Shown here one piece after another: positions 58,101 to 64,000 of a DNA stretch of 64,000 nucleotides (position 1 is the stretch's first letter; every line of letters begins with the position of its first letter). The position numbers and the translations under genes are program-made. This stretch comes from Carboxylicivirga sp. M1479 (GTDB lineage: Bacteria > Bacteroidota > Bacteroidia > Bacteroidales > Marinilabiliaceae), in the NCBI RefSeq assembly GCF_007097485.1, contig NZ_VKDE01000021.1, positions 1-64,000 on the forward strand, given 5' to 3'. The notes under the pieces are model-generated. The model saw nothing but the letters and a program-made list of their open reading frames with translations, was not told the DNA's origin and did no database searches.

Positions 58101-59429
58101 CGAGCCGGCTAATGATGCATTCAAAGTTAATTGCACCTGATTTTCTGCTTTTGAATTACACACTAAGTAATTGACTTGGGCAAGTGTTGAAAAGGCTTCT
58201 GAAACCAAACGATCACTTACATTGTCGGCAGCATCTTTAGCTACATAATAAATCAAATACTCTTTGCCCTCCAACAAATTGTTTTGTGTATGACTATATA
58301 GTTGGCCTGGTGTATTGTAATTAATGGTAAAAGAAATTTCGTCAGGAGCTGGATTGATAATATCATCAACTGCAGGAGCCGGCAATGAATTCTCTTGCAC
58401 CAGTCCATACACCTCTGACTGCTCGTTTAACGAAAGAGAAATAGATACTTCGTTTATGGTGTTATGATCAATGGAGAACGAGAGAAAAGACGGTGCTTGG
58501 GTATCAGTTGCTTTCCATACCTGAATGCGGTTGTTGTTATAGTCAGCGATGTAAAGATCATCGTTGGCATCGATATCAAGGCCAATGGGTCCGCTAAAAC
58601 CATCATTGCTGGAATTTGAGCCTGTTAGTCCTATGCGATCGACAAACTGCCCTTGCATGTTAAAACGATAAAGTCCCTGGTATAAGTTCGCAGTTGCTTT
58701 ATCTTCATTGCTTGTTACAAGCATCGAACCTTGCGATGAGAAAGCGCAATCTTCATTTTTAACAATAATAGCTGTACCGTTTTCTTTTTTTATAAGCTGA
58801 CTAACGATGGCTTGATTGCCAGAAAAAGAAGAGACTTTGATGATTCCGGTATTGCGGTCAACAATATGTAATTGACCATTGGGAGCAAACCTCACTTTTT
58901 TAGGGTCTCTAAACTTATCGCTGGATAAGCTAGTAATGGTTCGCTCAAGTGTTAATTGGTTGTAGATTAAGATGCCGACTCCATCGCCTGAGTAGCAAAT
59001 GTAAAACTTGCCATCGGGACCTATTGTAATACTTTCGGGTTTTTTGGGTGCGAGGTTAATTTCGTTGATATATGTATAAGAAGCATCGTACTGTACAATG
59101 CGGCTATTGCCTTTATCGGCAATAAAAACATTTCCTTGGGTGTCAACATCAACATCTGACGGATTGTTGAGCAAGGTATTGCTATTTCCCGGAGTATTTA
59201 CTTGTCCAATTTCGGCTAGAATACTCCCATCAGCAAGTGCAATTTTTAATACTTGGTGAGTTAAAGGGTGAGTAACAAAAAGTGCATCGTTATAAAGCTT
59301 TAGTCGCCCTGGCTTTGTGCTTTGCGAGTATGTAGATTGATAATTATACTCTTGAGAAAATGACGTTAGACCAGTAAGAAGAAGAATGACGATTGTAGAA
59401 AGGGTTGCACTTAGTTTCATACTCAACAT
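55161..59429 (-). CDS. NHL-propeller/PL8 lyase fusion with T9SS domain
   Basis: 1422 residues. A signal peptide is followed by an NHL-type six-bladed beta-propeller (about 30-315; PSDVDVDTQGNVFIADKGNSR and PIGLDIDANDDLYIADYNNNR are typical blades). Fibronectin-like linker segments span about 315-530, the PL8 toroid begins near 535 (QWCVGDDAIDYDQAL), followed by the super-sandwich, and a T9SS sorting domain (RIYPNPTNGPFQLEV, about 1350). In the catalytic region GYHHHGIWGNAY (about 765) has Trp where the paralogues have Tyr. NHL blades in front of PL8 are an unusual combination and may bind polymer or the cell surface. The substrate is inferred. Confidence 0.8.
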   Translation of the reverse strand: MLSMKLSATLSTIVILLLTGLTSFSQEYNYQSTYSQSTKPGRLKLYNDALFVTHPLTHQVLKIALADGSILAEIGQVNTPGNSNTLLNNPSDVDVDTQGNVFIADKGNSRIVQYDASYTYINEINLAPKKPESITIGPDGKFYICYSGDGVGILIYNQLTLERTITSLSSDKFRDPKKVRFAPNGQLHIVDRNTGIIKVSSFSGNQAIVSQLIKKENGTAIIVKNEDCAFSSQGSMLVTSNEDKATANLYQGLYRFNMQGQFVDRIGLTGSNSSNDGFSGPIGLDIDANDDLYIADYNNNRIQVWKATDTQAPSFLSFSIDHNTINEVSISLSLNEQSEVYGLVQENSLPAPAVDDIINPAPDEISFTINYNTPGQLYSHTQNNLLEGKEYLIYYVAKDAADNVSDRLVSEAFSTLAQVNYLVCNSKAENQVQLTLNASLAGSAWYVIEAYTGQAPGYLTTEQIKNTASSERINYPKAINDLLFDVVGLAPATTYRISLFIENNDALSSEVKHYIFSTNDDFELMLQNYRQWCVGDDAIDYDQALLSTRYQAILAMGELAIGNLANYDVNNPGEQYDLVNNREHIDHIRELIRETLFPLTLLYNVPGPVSGANLYFKNTQTEHQIIDLYKYLIARGFVEGCDSEFKGGGVYLGLTGYFYASMLMKYELDKAGLLDNVSKNMQWWTRWDLADIVPQPWTYEQASALKQADLVRTFYNNHLMTILTLPDAQLDKPAQMSLLADIYNESCEISYGWGGFIKPDYTGYHHHGIWGNAYITEALHVMAQMSMIVKDTPYAFNTSAVDNLSQSMLAYRYYCNTYDNPVGISGRFPTNQGDLLLHTPAFAYLLDASNGSYDTELEGAFKRLMDAPQAYLEQTLASDVKSSIQFRGGLGGLQQSLAYIDGTGAELAPQGNRVFPYGNMQIQRRNNWMVSVKGFSKYVWDYENNGEQNWFGRNQSAGALEIFASIDEESESVTAEASGWFENGYDWDHVAGATAFDLPNWTDHDKDYTWAKFSPEYFVGGVSHQQHNGVFAMKYVDVRETGWVQRDYKLSANKSYFFFDDQIICLGSDINSIHPSYETHTTIFQSYLHNVDTPSNINGNVSTGANLSYLHPDNSSVYMTDVTGNSFFMRDGSQLNVTRSLQTSRDNRDKNDTQGNFIKAWLNHGNPTSAGYEYMVWVQAPDGSIEQVATNPDAYYTVEQKDAVAHIVTHHQKKQTGYAIFKADEVINKKHIYSTNNDCIIMIGDEDVKTISFSIAHPDLGWLDKDESLYQVWSVKDNNRWLKPVAQAVEVTLNGQWTLSQSHSSVTFVEYDAVNNRTVLLFDCYNGESIDIELIDDTPTSISNQTEAGVRIYPNPTNGPFQLEVNDPIDALEIINSNGKTVFSFNELSKGHHTINPQLISGTYLIRLLNNNSTSTHKLIVL

Positions 59430-59441
59430 TTAAAATAACAA

Positions 59442-59466
59442 AAGGCCTCCCCTAAGGGGAAGCCTT
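59442..59466 (-). terminator. Hairpin between two T9SS genes
   Basis: AAGGC...CCCC/GGGG...GCCTT hairpin (59442-59466), followed on the minus strand by TTTTGTTATTTT: a partial terminator downstream of the anchor-J/T9SS gene at 59485 and upstream of the fusion lyase gene. Confidence 0.65.
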
Positions 59467-59484
59467 AAACTTATATTTGATTAA

Positions 59485-60822
59485 TTACTTTTTCACAAAT
59501 TTAGTAACAGCTACTTTATCATCTTGCTGCACCATAATAATATACTGGCCTACAGGAAGATTGGCTACATTAATTTGCTGATTGCTAACAACAACTTTTT
59601 TAAGCAACTGACCCGCTAAATTGTAAATTTCAGCGGTAGCATTATCCACATTAGTAACATTTAGTATGTCTGTAGCAGGGTTTGGAAATACTTTAAACCC
59701 AGTAATGGTTTGGTCGTCAAGCGATGTAGCAACATACTCCTTAACTTTGAAATTCTTAATACGAGTTTCATTCTGACTATCACCGTATGCGCCAAATGGA
59801 GCATAATGAATACCAAAAGTTACAGCTGCTTGATCTAAATCCATCACATGACTATAGTTATAAAGTAAATCAGTAGCAAAACCAAAACCATGTGTTGTCG
59901 GTATTAATTCTTCAGTTATCGGAATCCAAGTAGCATCTTCCTGAACACCCGCATAGTCAAGAGAATAGTAAAGTGAAATATTTGATGATTGGAAACTTTT
60001 CCATCCTGCTTTAAACGAAATTTCTTTTTGCAAAGAACCAGAACAAACAATTGTTGGTGAAATCAACCAATCATCCTGATCTTGTTTACCGTCTGTCATA
60101 AAAGCAGTACCCCCTGATTTGTAAGTCCATTCCTTAGATGCATGTTTGTGCGATACAACGGTCCAGTCCTCTAAATCATCAGTCCAGGCCGCTGTATAAG
60201 GTAATGGCCATGCAGAAACAGAACCAGATGTAGTAATTGAAAAATCTTTTACCCTAACGCGGTTACGATTAATATCATCCTCTGTATTATCTGGGGTTCC
60301 ATTATCATCATAACCATCAGATGTATATTTAAAAGCAAAACGAGTGGTTGCAGACGTACTGGCAATTGCCTTGGTGTAAGTTACATATCCATCACCACCA
60401 TTCCATCCAACAGTTAAACCATTGGTTATGTCTAAATCCAATGTTTGCCATGCGGCACTAGCTACACTGCCAGACCAGTTGGTTGTGTATATAATATCCA
60501 GTTTACCTGCCGGACTAGCATTATCAGACTGAGCACGGTCAAAAATAATTGTAAATGTTGAACCGTCAGAAAAATCAAATTCCGGTGACACAATCCATTC
60601 TTCACTTTGCATATCGAGTGAGTTACCAGCTTGAATACCATCGCTAGAACCTCGGTGATCCCAGGCAATTGTATTTTGGTGAACGCTTTCAACTGTCCAG
60701 TTATCAAAACCATCGTTCCAGTTAGTGCTGTACATTGTGGTTTGAGCCTTAGCCATAAAGCTGACACATAATAGGGTTATAGCTGTTAAAGCTAATTGTT
60801 TAATTTTGGTAATTGTTTTCAT
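59485..60822 (-). CDS. Secreted protein with two choice-of-anchor-J domains and T9SS domain
   Basis: 445 residues. Signal peptide MKTITKIKQLALTAITLLCVSFMAKAQ, first choice-of-anchor-J-like beta-sandwich (about 30-200; WNDGFDNWTVESVHQNTIAWDHRGSS...WIVSPEFDF) and a second (about 205-360; LPYTAAWTDDLEDWTVVSHKHASKEWTY...DDWLISPTI). T9SS tail with ITGFKVFPNPATDILNV at about 372 ending VKK. Such beta-sandwich domains bind carbohydrate or serve as modular adhesion parts. It lies inside the lyase operon, so it is probably a surface glycan-binding or scaffold protein; no catalytic residues are seen. Confidence 0.8.
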   Translation of the reverse strand: MKTITKIKQLALTAITLLCVSFMAKAQTTMYSTNWNDGFDNWTVESVHQNTIAWDHRGSSDGIQAGNSLDMQSEEWIVSPEFDFSDGSTFTIIFDRAQSDNASPAGKLDIIYTTNWSGSVASAAWQTLDLDITNGLTVGWNGGDGYVTYTKAIASTSATTRFAFKYTSDGYDDNGTPDNTEDDINRNRVRVKDFSITTSGSVSAWPLPYTAAWTDDLEDWTVVSHKHASKEWTYKSGGTAFMTDGKQDQDDWLISPTIVCSGSLQKEISFKAGWKSFQSSNISLYYSLDYAGVQEDATWIPITEELIPTTHGFGFATDLLYNYSHVMDLDQAAVTFGIHYAPFGAYGDSQNETRIKNFKVKEYVATSLDDQTITGFKVFPNPATDILNVTNVDNATAEIYNLAGQLLKKVVVSNQQINVANLPVGQYIIMVQQDDKVAVTKFVKK

Positions 60823-60851
60823 AAAAATTAGATTTATTGAGTGATTAAAAA

Positions 60852-61406
60852 TTATTTTCCTTGTACTTTAAAACGACGGATACGTATCTCATTTTGCTTC
60901 TCCCCAGCTTGTCTATAAGACTGATAACGAATAGCAAAGTGAACTTTATTGGCGTTAATTTTTAGCTTTTGACTATACGCCCAGTAAGCAGCCGATTTAA
61001 ATCCATATGGATGAGAATCAGGGATAATGTTTTCGTCCACTAAAGTCCAGTCTGCAGCAGCTACATCGCCATTATAATTCAATGAGTAATACAGGCTAAC
61101 GTTTGATGATTGTGCCTTATTCCACCCGGCATTTAATACCACTTTTTTAGTTCCTTTACCTGAGCAATTTATGACGGGCGAGATCAACCAGTCGTCATTA
61201 GCTTTCTTACTATCGGTAATGCTTACTATTTCAGCAGCTTTCCAATTCCATGTTTTTGATTGGTATTTGTTATCTACCACATGCCAATCTTCAAGGTCGG
61301 TGGCCCATGCCGCTTTGTACGGTAGGTTTTTAGCCTCTTGCGCTAAGGTATTTATCGAAAAAACGAAGCATCCAAATGCAAATAATATCTTTCCAATGTG
61401 TTTCAT
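60852..61406 (-). CDS. Single choice-of-anchor-J secreted protein
   Basis: 184 residues. Signal peptide MKHIGKILFAFGCFVFSINTLAQ; then one domain nearly parallel to the second domain of the next gene downstream (LPYKAAWATDLEDWHVVDNKYQSKTWNW ... DDWLISPVI ... SNVSLYYSLNYNGD). No T9SS tail, so it is probably periplasmic or soluble. An evident partial duplicate of its neighbour, 29 bp away. Confidence 0.75.
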   Translation of the reverse strand: MKHIGKILFAFGCFVFSINTLAQEAKNLPYKAAWATDLEDWHVVDNKYQSKTWNWKAAEIVSITDSKKANDDWLISPVINCSGKGTKKVVLNAGWNKAQSSNVSLYYSLNYNGDVAAADWTLVDENIIPDSHPYGFKSAAYWAYSQKLKINANKVHFAIRYQSYRQAGEKQNEIRIRRFKVQGK

Positions 61407-61417
61407 AGTTATTATTT

Positions 61418-63010
61418 TTACTTAGTTATTTTTAATCGTTGTAATAATTCAGGGTACTGCTCATCAGTATCACCAATTTGTTTTTTTGTATTTTTCAATT
61501 GCCGTTTCAGGTCGATAATGACATCTTGATATTCAGCAAGCCCATATACATTATTCATTTCCAAAGGATCATTTTTTAGGTCGTACAACTCCCAAGCAGC
61601 TTTTGTATCAGGATGACCATAATTATTAGCATCCAGATTTAACGCGTAATAAAAAACCAATTTGTACTCGGCAGTCCTTATTCCGTAATGCGCTGGTGTG
61701 GTCGAACGATGCATCCAGTAACGGTAATAGATGGATGATGGCCAATCTGTCAGTTCATCTCCTTCGAGCAGTGACTTAAAACTCCTTCCTTGCATGTTAT
61801 CTGGCACATTAGCACCCGCATAATCAAGCAAAGTTGGAGCAAAGTCAACATTGGAAATCAGGGAATTTAATTCTGTTTTTACTTCTATAGCTCTAGGATA
61901 TCGTATTAGAAATGGCATTTTAATAGCCTCATCAAACATCCATCGCTTATCGAGGTACTGATGCTCACCAAGGAACATGCCCTGATCTGAAGTATAAATG
62001 ATAATGGTATTATCTTCCAGATCATTTTCCTTTAAGTAGTCAAGTACACGCCCCACACTCTCATCAACAGAGGCCACTGTACGCAAGTAATCTTTCAGGT
62101 ATTTTTGATACACAGCTCTAATAATTTGCTTCTGATCTAAGCCATCAATATTTAGTTTCCCTGTTGGCCATTCATCATAGTTATGCACCGATGAAATTTT
62201 AATTTGACCACTCATCCGTTGAGCTAAACGCATTAATGTATTTCCCACATCGCGTGTAGCATCAGAACGGTGCTTCATATTTTCAAATAAAGAAGCTGGT
62301 TCTGGTATTTCAACATCTTTGAATAAGTCCTTATACTTAGGGTGGTACTCCCATAAAGCATGAGGAGCTTTGTGGTGCATCATTAGCATAAAAGGTTGAT
62401 CTTTCGCTTGCTTTTGTAACCAGTCAATCGCTAAGTCAGTGATTATATCACTAACATATCCTTCATGCGTTTGTGCTGTTCGATTATGAAAATCGCTATG
62501 CTCGTCCTGTCCTTTTTCAATGAATTCAGGATTAAAATATAAACCCTGATCAGGTAACACGTTCCAGTAGCCAAAACCTTGTGGTTCGGAGTGAAGATGC
62601 CATTTGCCAATTAATGCTGTATTGTATCCTATCGCTTGTAAATGATGTGCTAGATGTACTGTTGTTGTATCCAGTTGATCGCTTAAGGTACGTACGCCAT
62701 TAACATGACTGAATTGCCCTGTTAAAATAGCAGCTCTACTTGGCGTGCAAATGGAATTATTGGCAAAACAGTTATTCAGTATAGCTCCTTCGGCAGCCAA
62801 ACGATCAATGTTTGGTGTTGACGCCACATTTGCTAAATGCGAACCATATGCCGAAATAGCATTGGTGGCATGATCATCTGACATGATAAAGATGATATTG
62901 GGCTTTTGGGCAGATGTATTTGTTTGCCCGCAACCTATTAGAGAGGTTACAAGGCAAACAACACAAACTATCTGAAACAGACTAATGTATGAAAAGAACC
63001 TATTCACCAT
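61418..63010 (-). CDS. Sulfatase (S1 family), lipoprotein
   Basis: 530 residues. Lipobox TSLIGC (Cys27). Active-site CTPSR (Cys88, formylglycine site) is intact; MSDDH (43-47), GKWHLH and MHHKAPH are present. Moderately similar in layout to the sulfatase at 47.8 kb, so the two are probably paralogues. Ends 11 bp before the single anchor-J gene; its first codons overlap the end of the upstream sulfatase by 7 bp, so translation is coupled. Substrate position (4-, 6- or 2-O-sulfate) cannot be deduced. Confidence 0.85.
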   Translation of the reverse strand: MVNRFFSYISLFQIVCVVCLVTSLIGCGQTNTSAQKPNIIFIMSDDHATNAISAYGSHLANVASTPNIDRLAAEGAILNNCFANNSICTPSRAAILTGQFSHVNGVRTLSDQLDTTTVHLAHHLQAIGYNTALIGKWHLHSEPQGFGYWNVLPDQGLYFNPEFIEKGQDEHSDFHNRTAQTHEGYVSDIITDLAIDWLQKQAKDQPFMLMMHHKAPHALWEYHPKYKDLFKDVEIPEPASLFENMKHRSDATRDVGNTLMRLAQRMSGQIKISSVHNYDEWPTGKLNIDGLDQKQIIRAVYQKYLKDYLRTVASVDESVGRVLDYLKENDLEDNTIIIYTSDQGMFLGEHQYLDKRWMFDEAIKMPFLIRYPRAIEVKTELNSLISNVDFAPTLLDYAGANVPDNMQGRSFKSLLEGDELTDWPSSIYYRYWMHRSTTPAHYGIRTAEYKLVFYYALNLDANNYGHPDTKAAWELYDLKNDPLEMNNVYGLAEYQDVIIDLKRQLKNTKKQIGDTDEQYPELLQRLKITK

Positions 63011-64000
63011 CTTTCAATTTTTATTATGCCAGCCGGCCTACTATTTTTTATAATGTCGTATTCAAAGTCCAGAATTAATTGCGTTAACTCTTCAACTACT
63101 TTGGGGTGCTGATGGGCTACATTTTTGCTTTCAGCGGCATCAATCTCAAGGTTATAAAGTGTTAGGCCTATTGATCCTCCAAAATTATCCTGGTTGCCAG
63201 GCTGCCCATTACCTCCCACTTTATTCACTACCCGGTAGCGATGTGGCACGTGCAATTTCCATTGCCCTAACCTAACTGCTTCCACACGTCGTCCATTCAT
63301 AAAATAGAATGCCTGATTTACTGTTTCGGCTTGCGGGTTTAAGAATAAGGGATAAATGCTTTTTCCATCAATAGTTTTGAGTAGTGACTGATTTGTAATG
63401 TCCAATATGGTGGGCAAAACATCTAGCGAACTAACTAACTTGGTGCAGGTTGAACCAGGCGGTATAGTTCCGGGCATGCTCACAATAAAAGGCACTCTTT
63501 GTCCACCTTCGAAAGTAGTCCCTTTACCTTCGCGTAACTCTCCGGCACTTCCAGCGTGATCACCATACGATAACCAAGGACCATTATCTGATGAAAAAAG
63601 GATGAGTGTATTTTCTTCAATCTTAAGCTTCTTAAGTGCTTGGACAATTTGACCCACCGACCAATCAATTTCCATTACTGCATCGCCATACAAACCGGCT
63701 TTTGATTTTCCTTTGAACTGCTTTGATGCTCCAAGGGGAACATGTGGTAAAGGATAAGGCAGGTACACAAAAAATGCTTCATCCTTGTTAGCCTTAATAT
63801 AGTCAAGGGTTTTAGCGGTGAGACGCTGGGTAAGCGTATTCACATCAGGGTTATATTCTATTACCTCATCGTTATGATATAATGGAATAGCTGGATAGTT
63901 ATGTGATGGTTTAGGATGAAAAGGCCACATATCCATTGAATAAGGAATACCAAAAAACTCGTCAAATCCATGCTGACGTGGCATAAACTCAGGATGATGA
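63004..64000 (-). CDS. Sulfatase (arylsulfatase/GALNS-like), 5' end outside the window
   Basis: The frame is open to the window edge (residues HHPEF precede the first internal Met), so at least 330 C-terminal residues are seen and the CxPSR active site is beyond the edge. Visible features: PRQHGFDEFFGIPYSMDMWP, PYPLPHVPLG, FSSDNGPWLS (metal-binding DNG), EGGQRVPFIVSMPG. Typical of the arylsulfatase A / N-acetylgalactosamine-sulfatase group and clearly different from the two complete sulfatases. It is the most upstream gene of the minus-strand operon in this window. Confidence 0.85.
   Translation of the reverse strand, partial: HHPEFMPRQHGFDEFFGIPYSMDMWPFHPKPSHNYPAIPLYHNDEVIEYNPDVNTLTQRLTAKTLDYIKANKDEAFFVYLPYPLPHVPLGASKQFKGKSKAGLYGDAVMEIDWSVGQIVQALKKLKIEENTLILFSSDNGPWLSYGDHAGSAGELREGKGTTFEGGQRVPFIVSMPGTIPPGSTCTKLVSSLDVLPTILDITNQSLLKTIDGKSIYPLFLNPQAETVNQAFYFMNGRRVEAVRLGQWKLHVPHRYRVVNKVGGNGQPGNQDNFGGSIGLTLYNLEIDAAESKNVAHQHPKVVEELTQLILDFEYDIIKNSRPAGIIKIERW

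Overview
The window comes from a low-GC marine-type Bacteroidota (Marinilabiliales-like). The signs are type IX secretion (T9SS) sorting domains, promoters of the form TTTG-N20/21-TAnnTTTG, a PbpC/alpha-2-macroglobulin pair, and a glycosaminoglycan-type polysaccharide utilisation region. All calls rest on reading the sequence and on general family knowledge; no database search was run.

Region 1 (0.2-10.7 kb) looks like an RNA damage and repair locus. On the minus strand lie a WYL-domain regulator, then rtcB2-prfH (RNA ligase and ribosome-rescue release factor), followed by a TPR protein, a TerB-like protein and a DNA2/UPF1-type helicase. Divergently, on the plus strand, lie an SPFH/slipin gene and a second rtcB. 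Between the two arms is a strongly tRNA-like RNA element at about 7.98-8.1 kb. It has two canonical T-arms around one D-arm, and the position of the acceptor stem is closed by its own hairpin. This is the circularly permuted tRNA-mimic layout of bacterial Y RNAs. It is the most exciting feature of the window.

Region 2 (10.7-18.5 kb) holds core envelope genes: penicillin-binding protein 1C and a lipoprotein alpha-2-macroglobulin with an intact thioester motif. Region 3 (18.5-20.1 kb) is a graveyard of truncated and frameshifted genes.

Region 4 (about 20.14-39.36 kb) is a mobilisable genomic island. It is bracketed by two copies of the 3' end of a CAT-anticodon tRNA plus its terminator and carries a tyrosine integrase, an excisionase-like gene and mobC/mobA. 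Its cargo looks like defence or conflict genes: a small HNH-like protein, a zinc-finger TIR protein in a repeat-bounded cassette, a metallo-beta-lactamase/membrane protein/metallo-beta-lactamase trio, an AAA+ ATPase facing a subtilisin-like protease, and a DUF4041/GIY-YIG protein. Next come a TPR/HTH membrane regulator, a small exported peptide with a stand-alone LytTR regulator, and a dead IS4-type transposase.

Region 5 (39.4 kb to the end) is a polysaccharide degradation locus. It has five PL8-type lyases (one fused to an NHL propeller and a T9SS domain), a DUF1961 protein, three sulfatases (one running off the window) and two choice-of-anchor-J proteins. This fits extracellular cleavage of a sulfated uronic-acid polymer such as chondroitin or dermatan sulfate, followed by desulfation. 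No SusC/SusD pair, glycoside hydrolase or hybrid sensor is visible inside the window.
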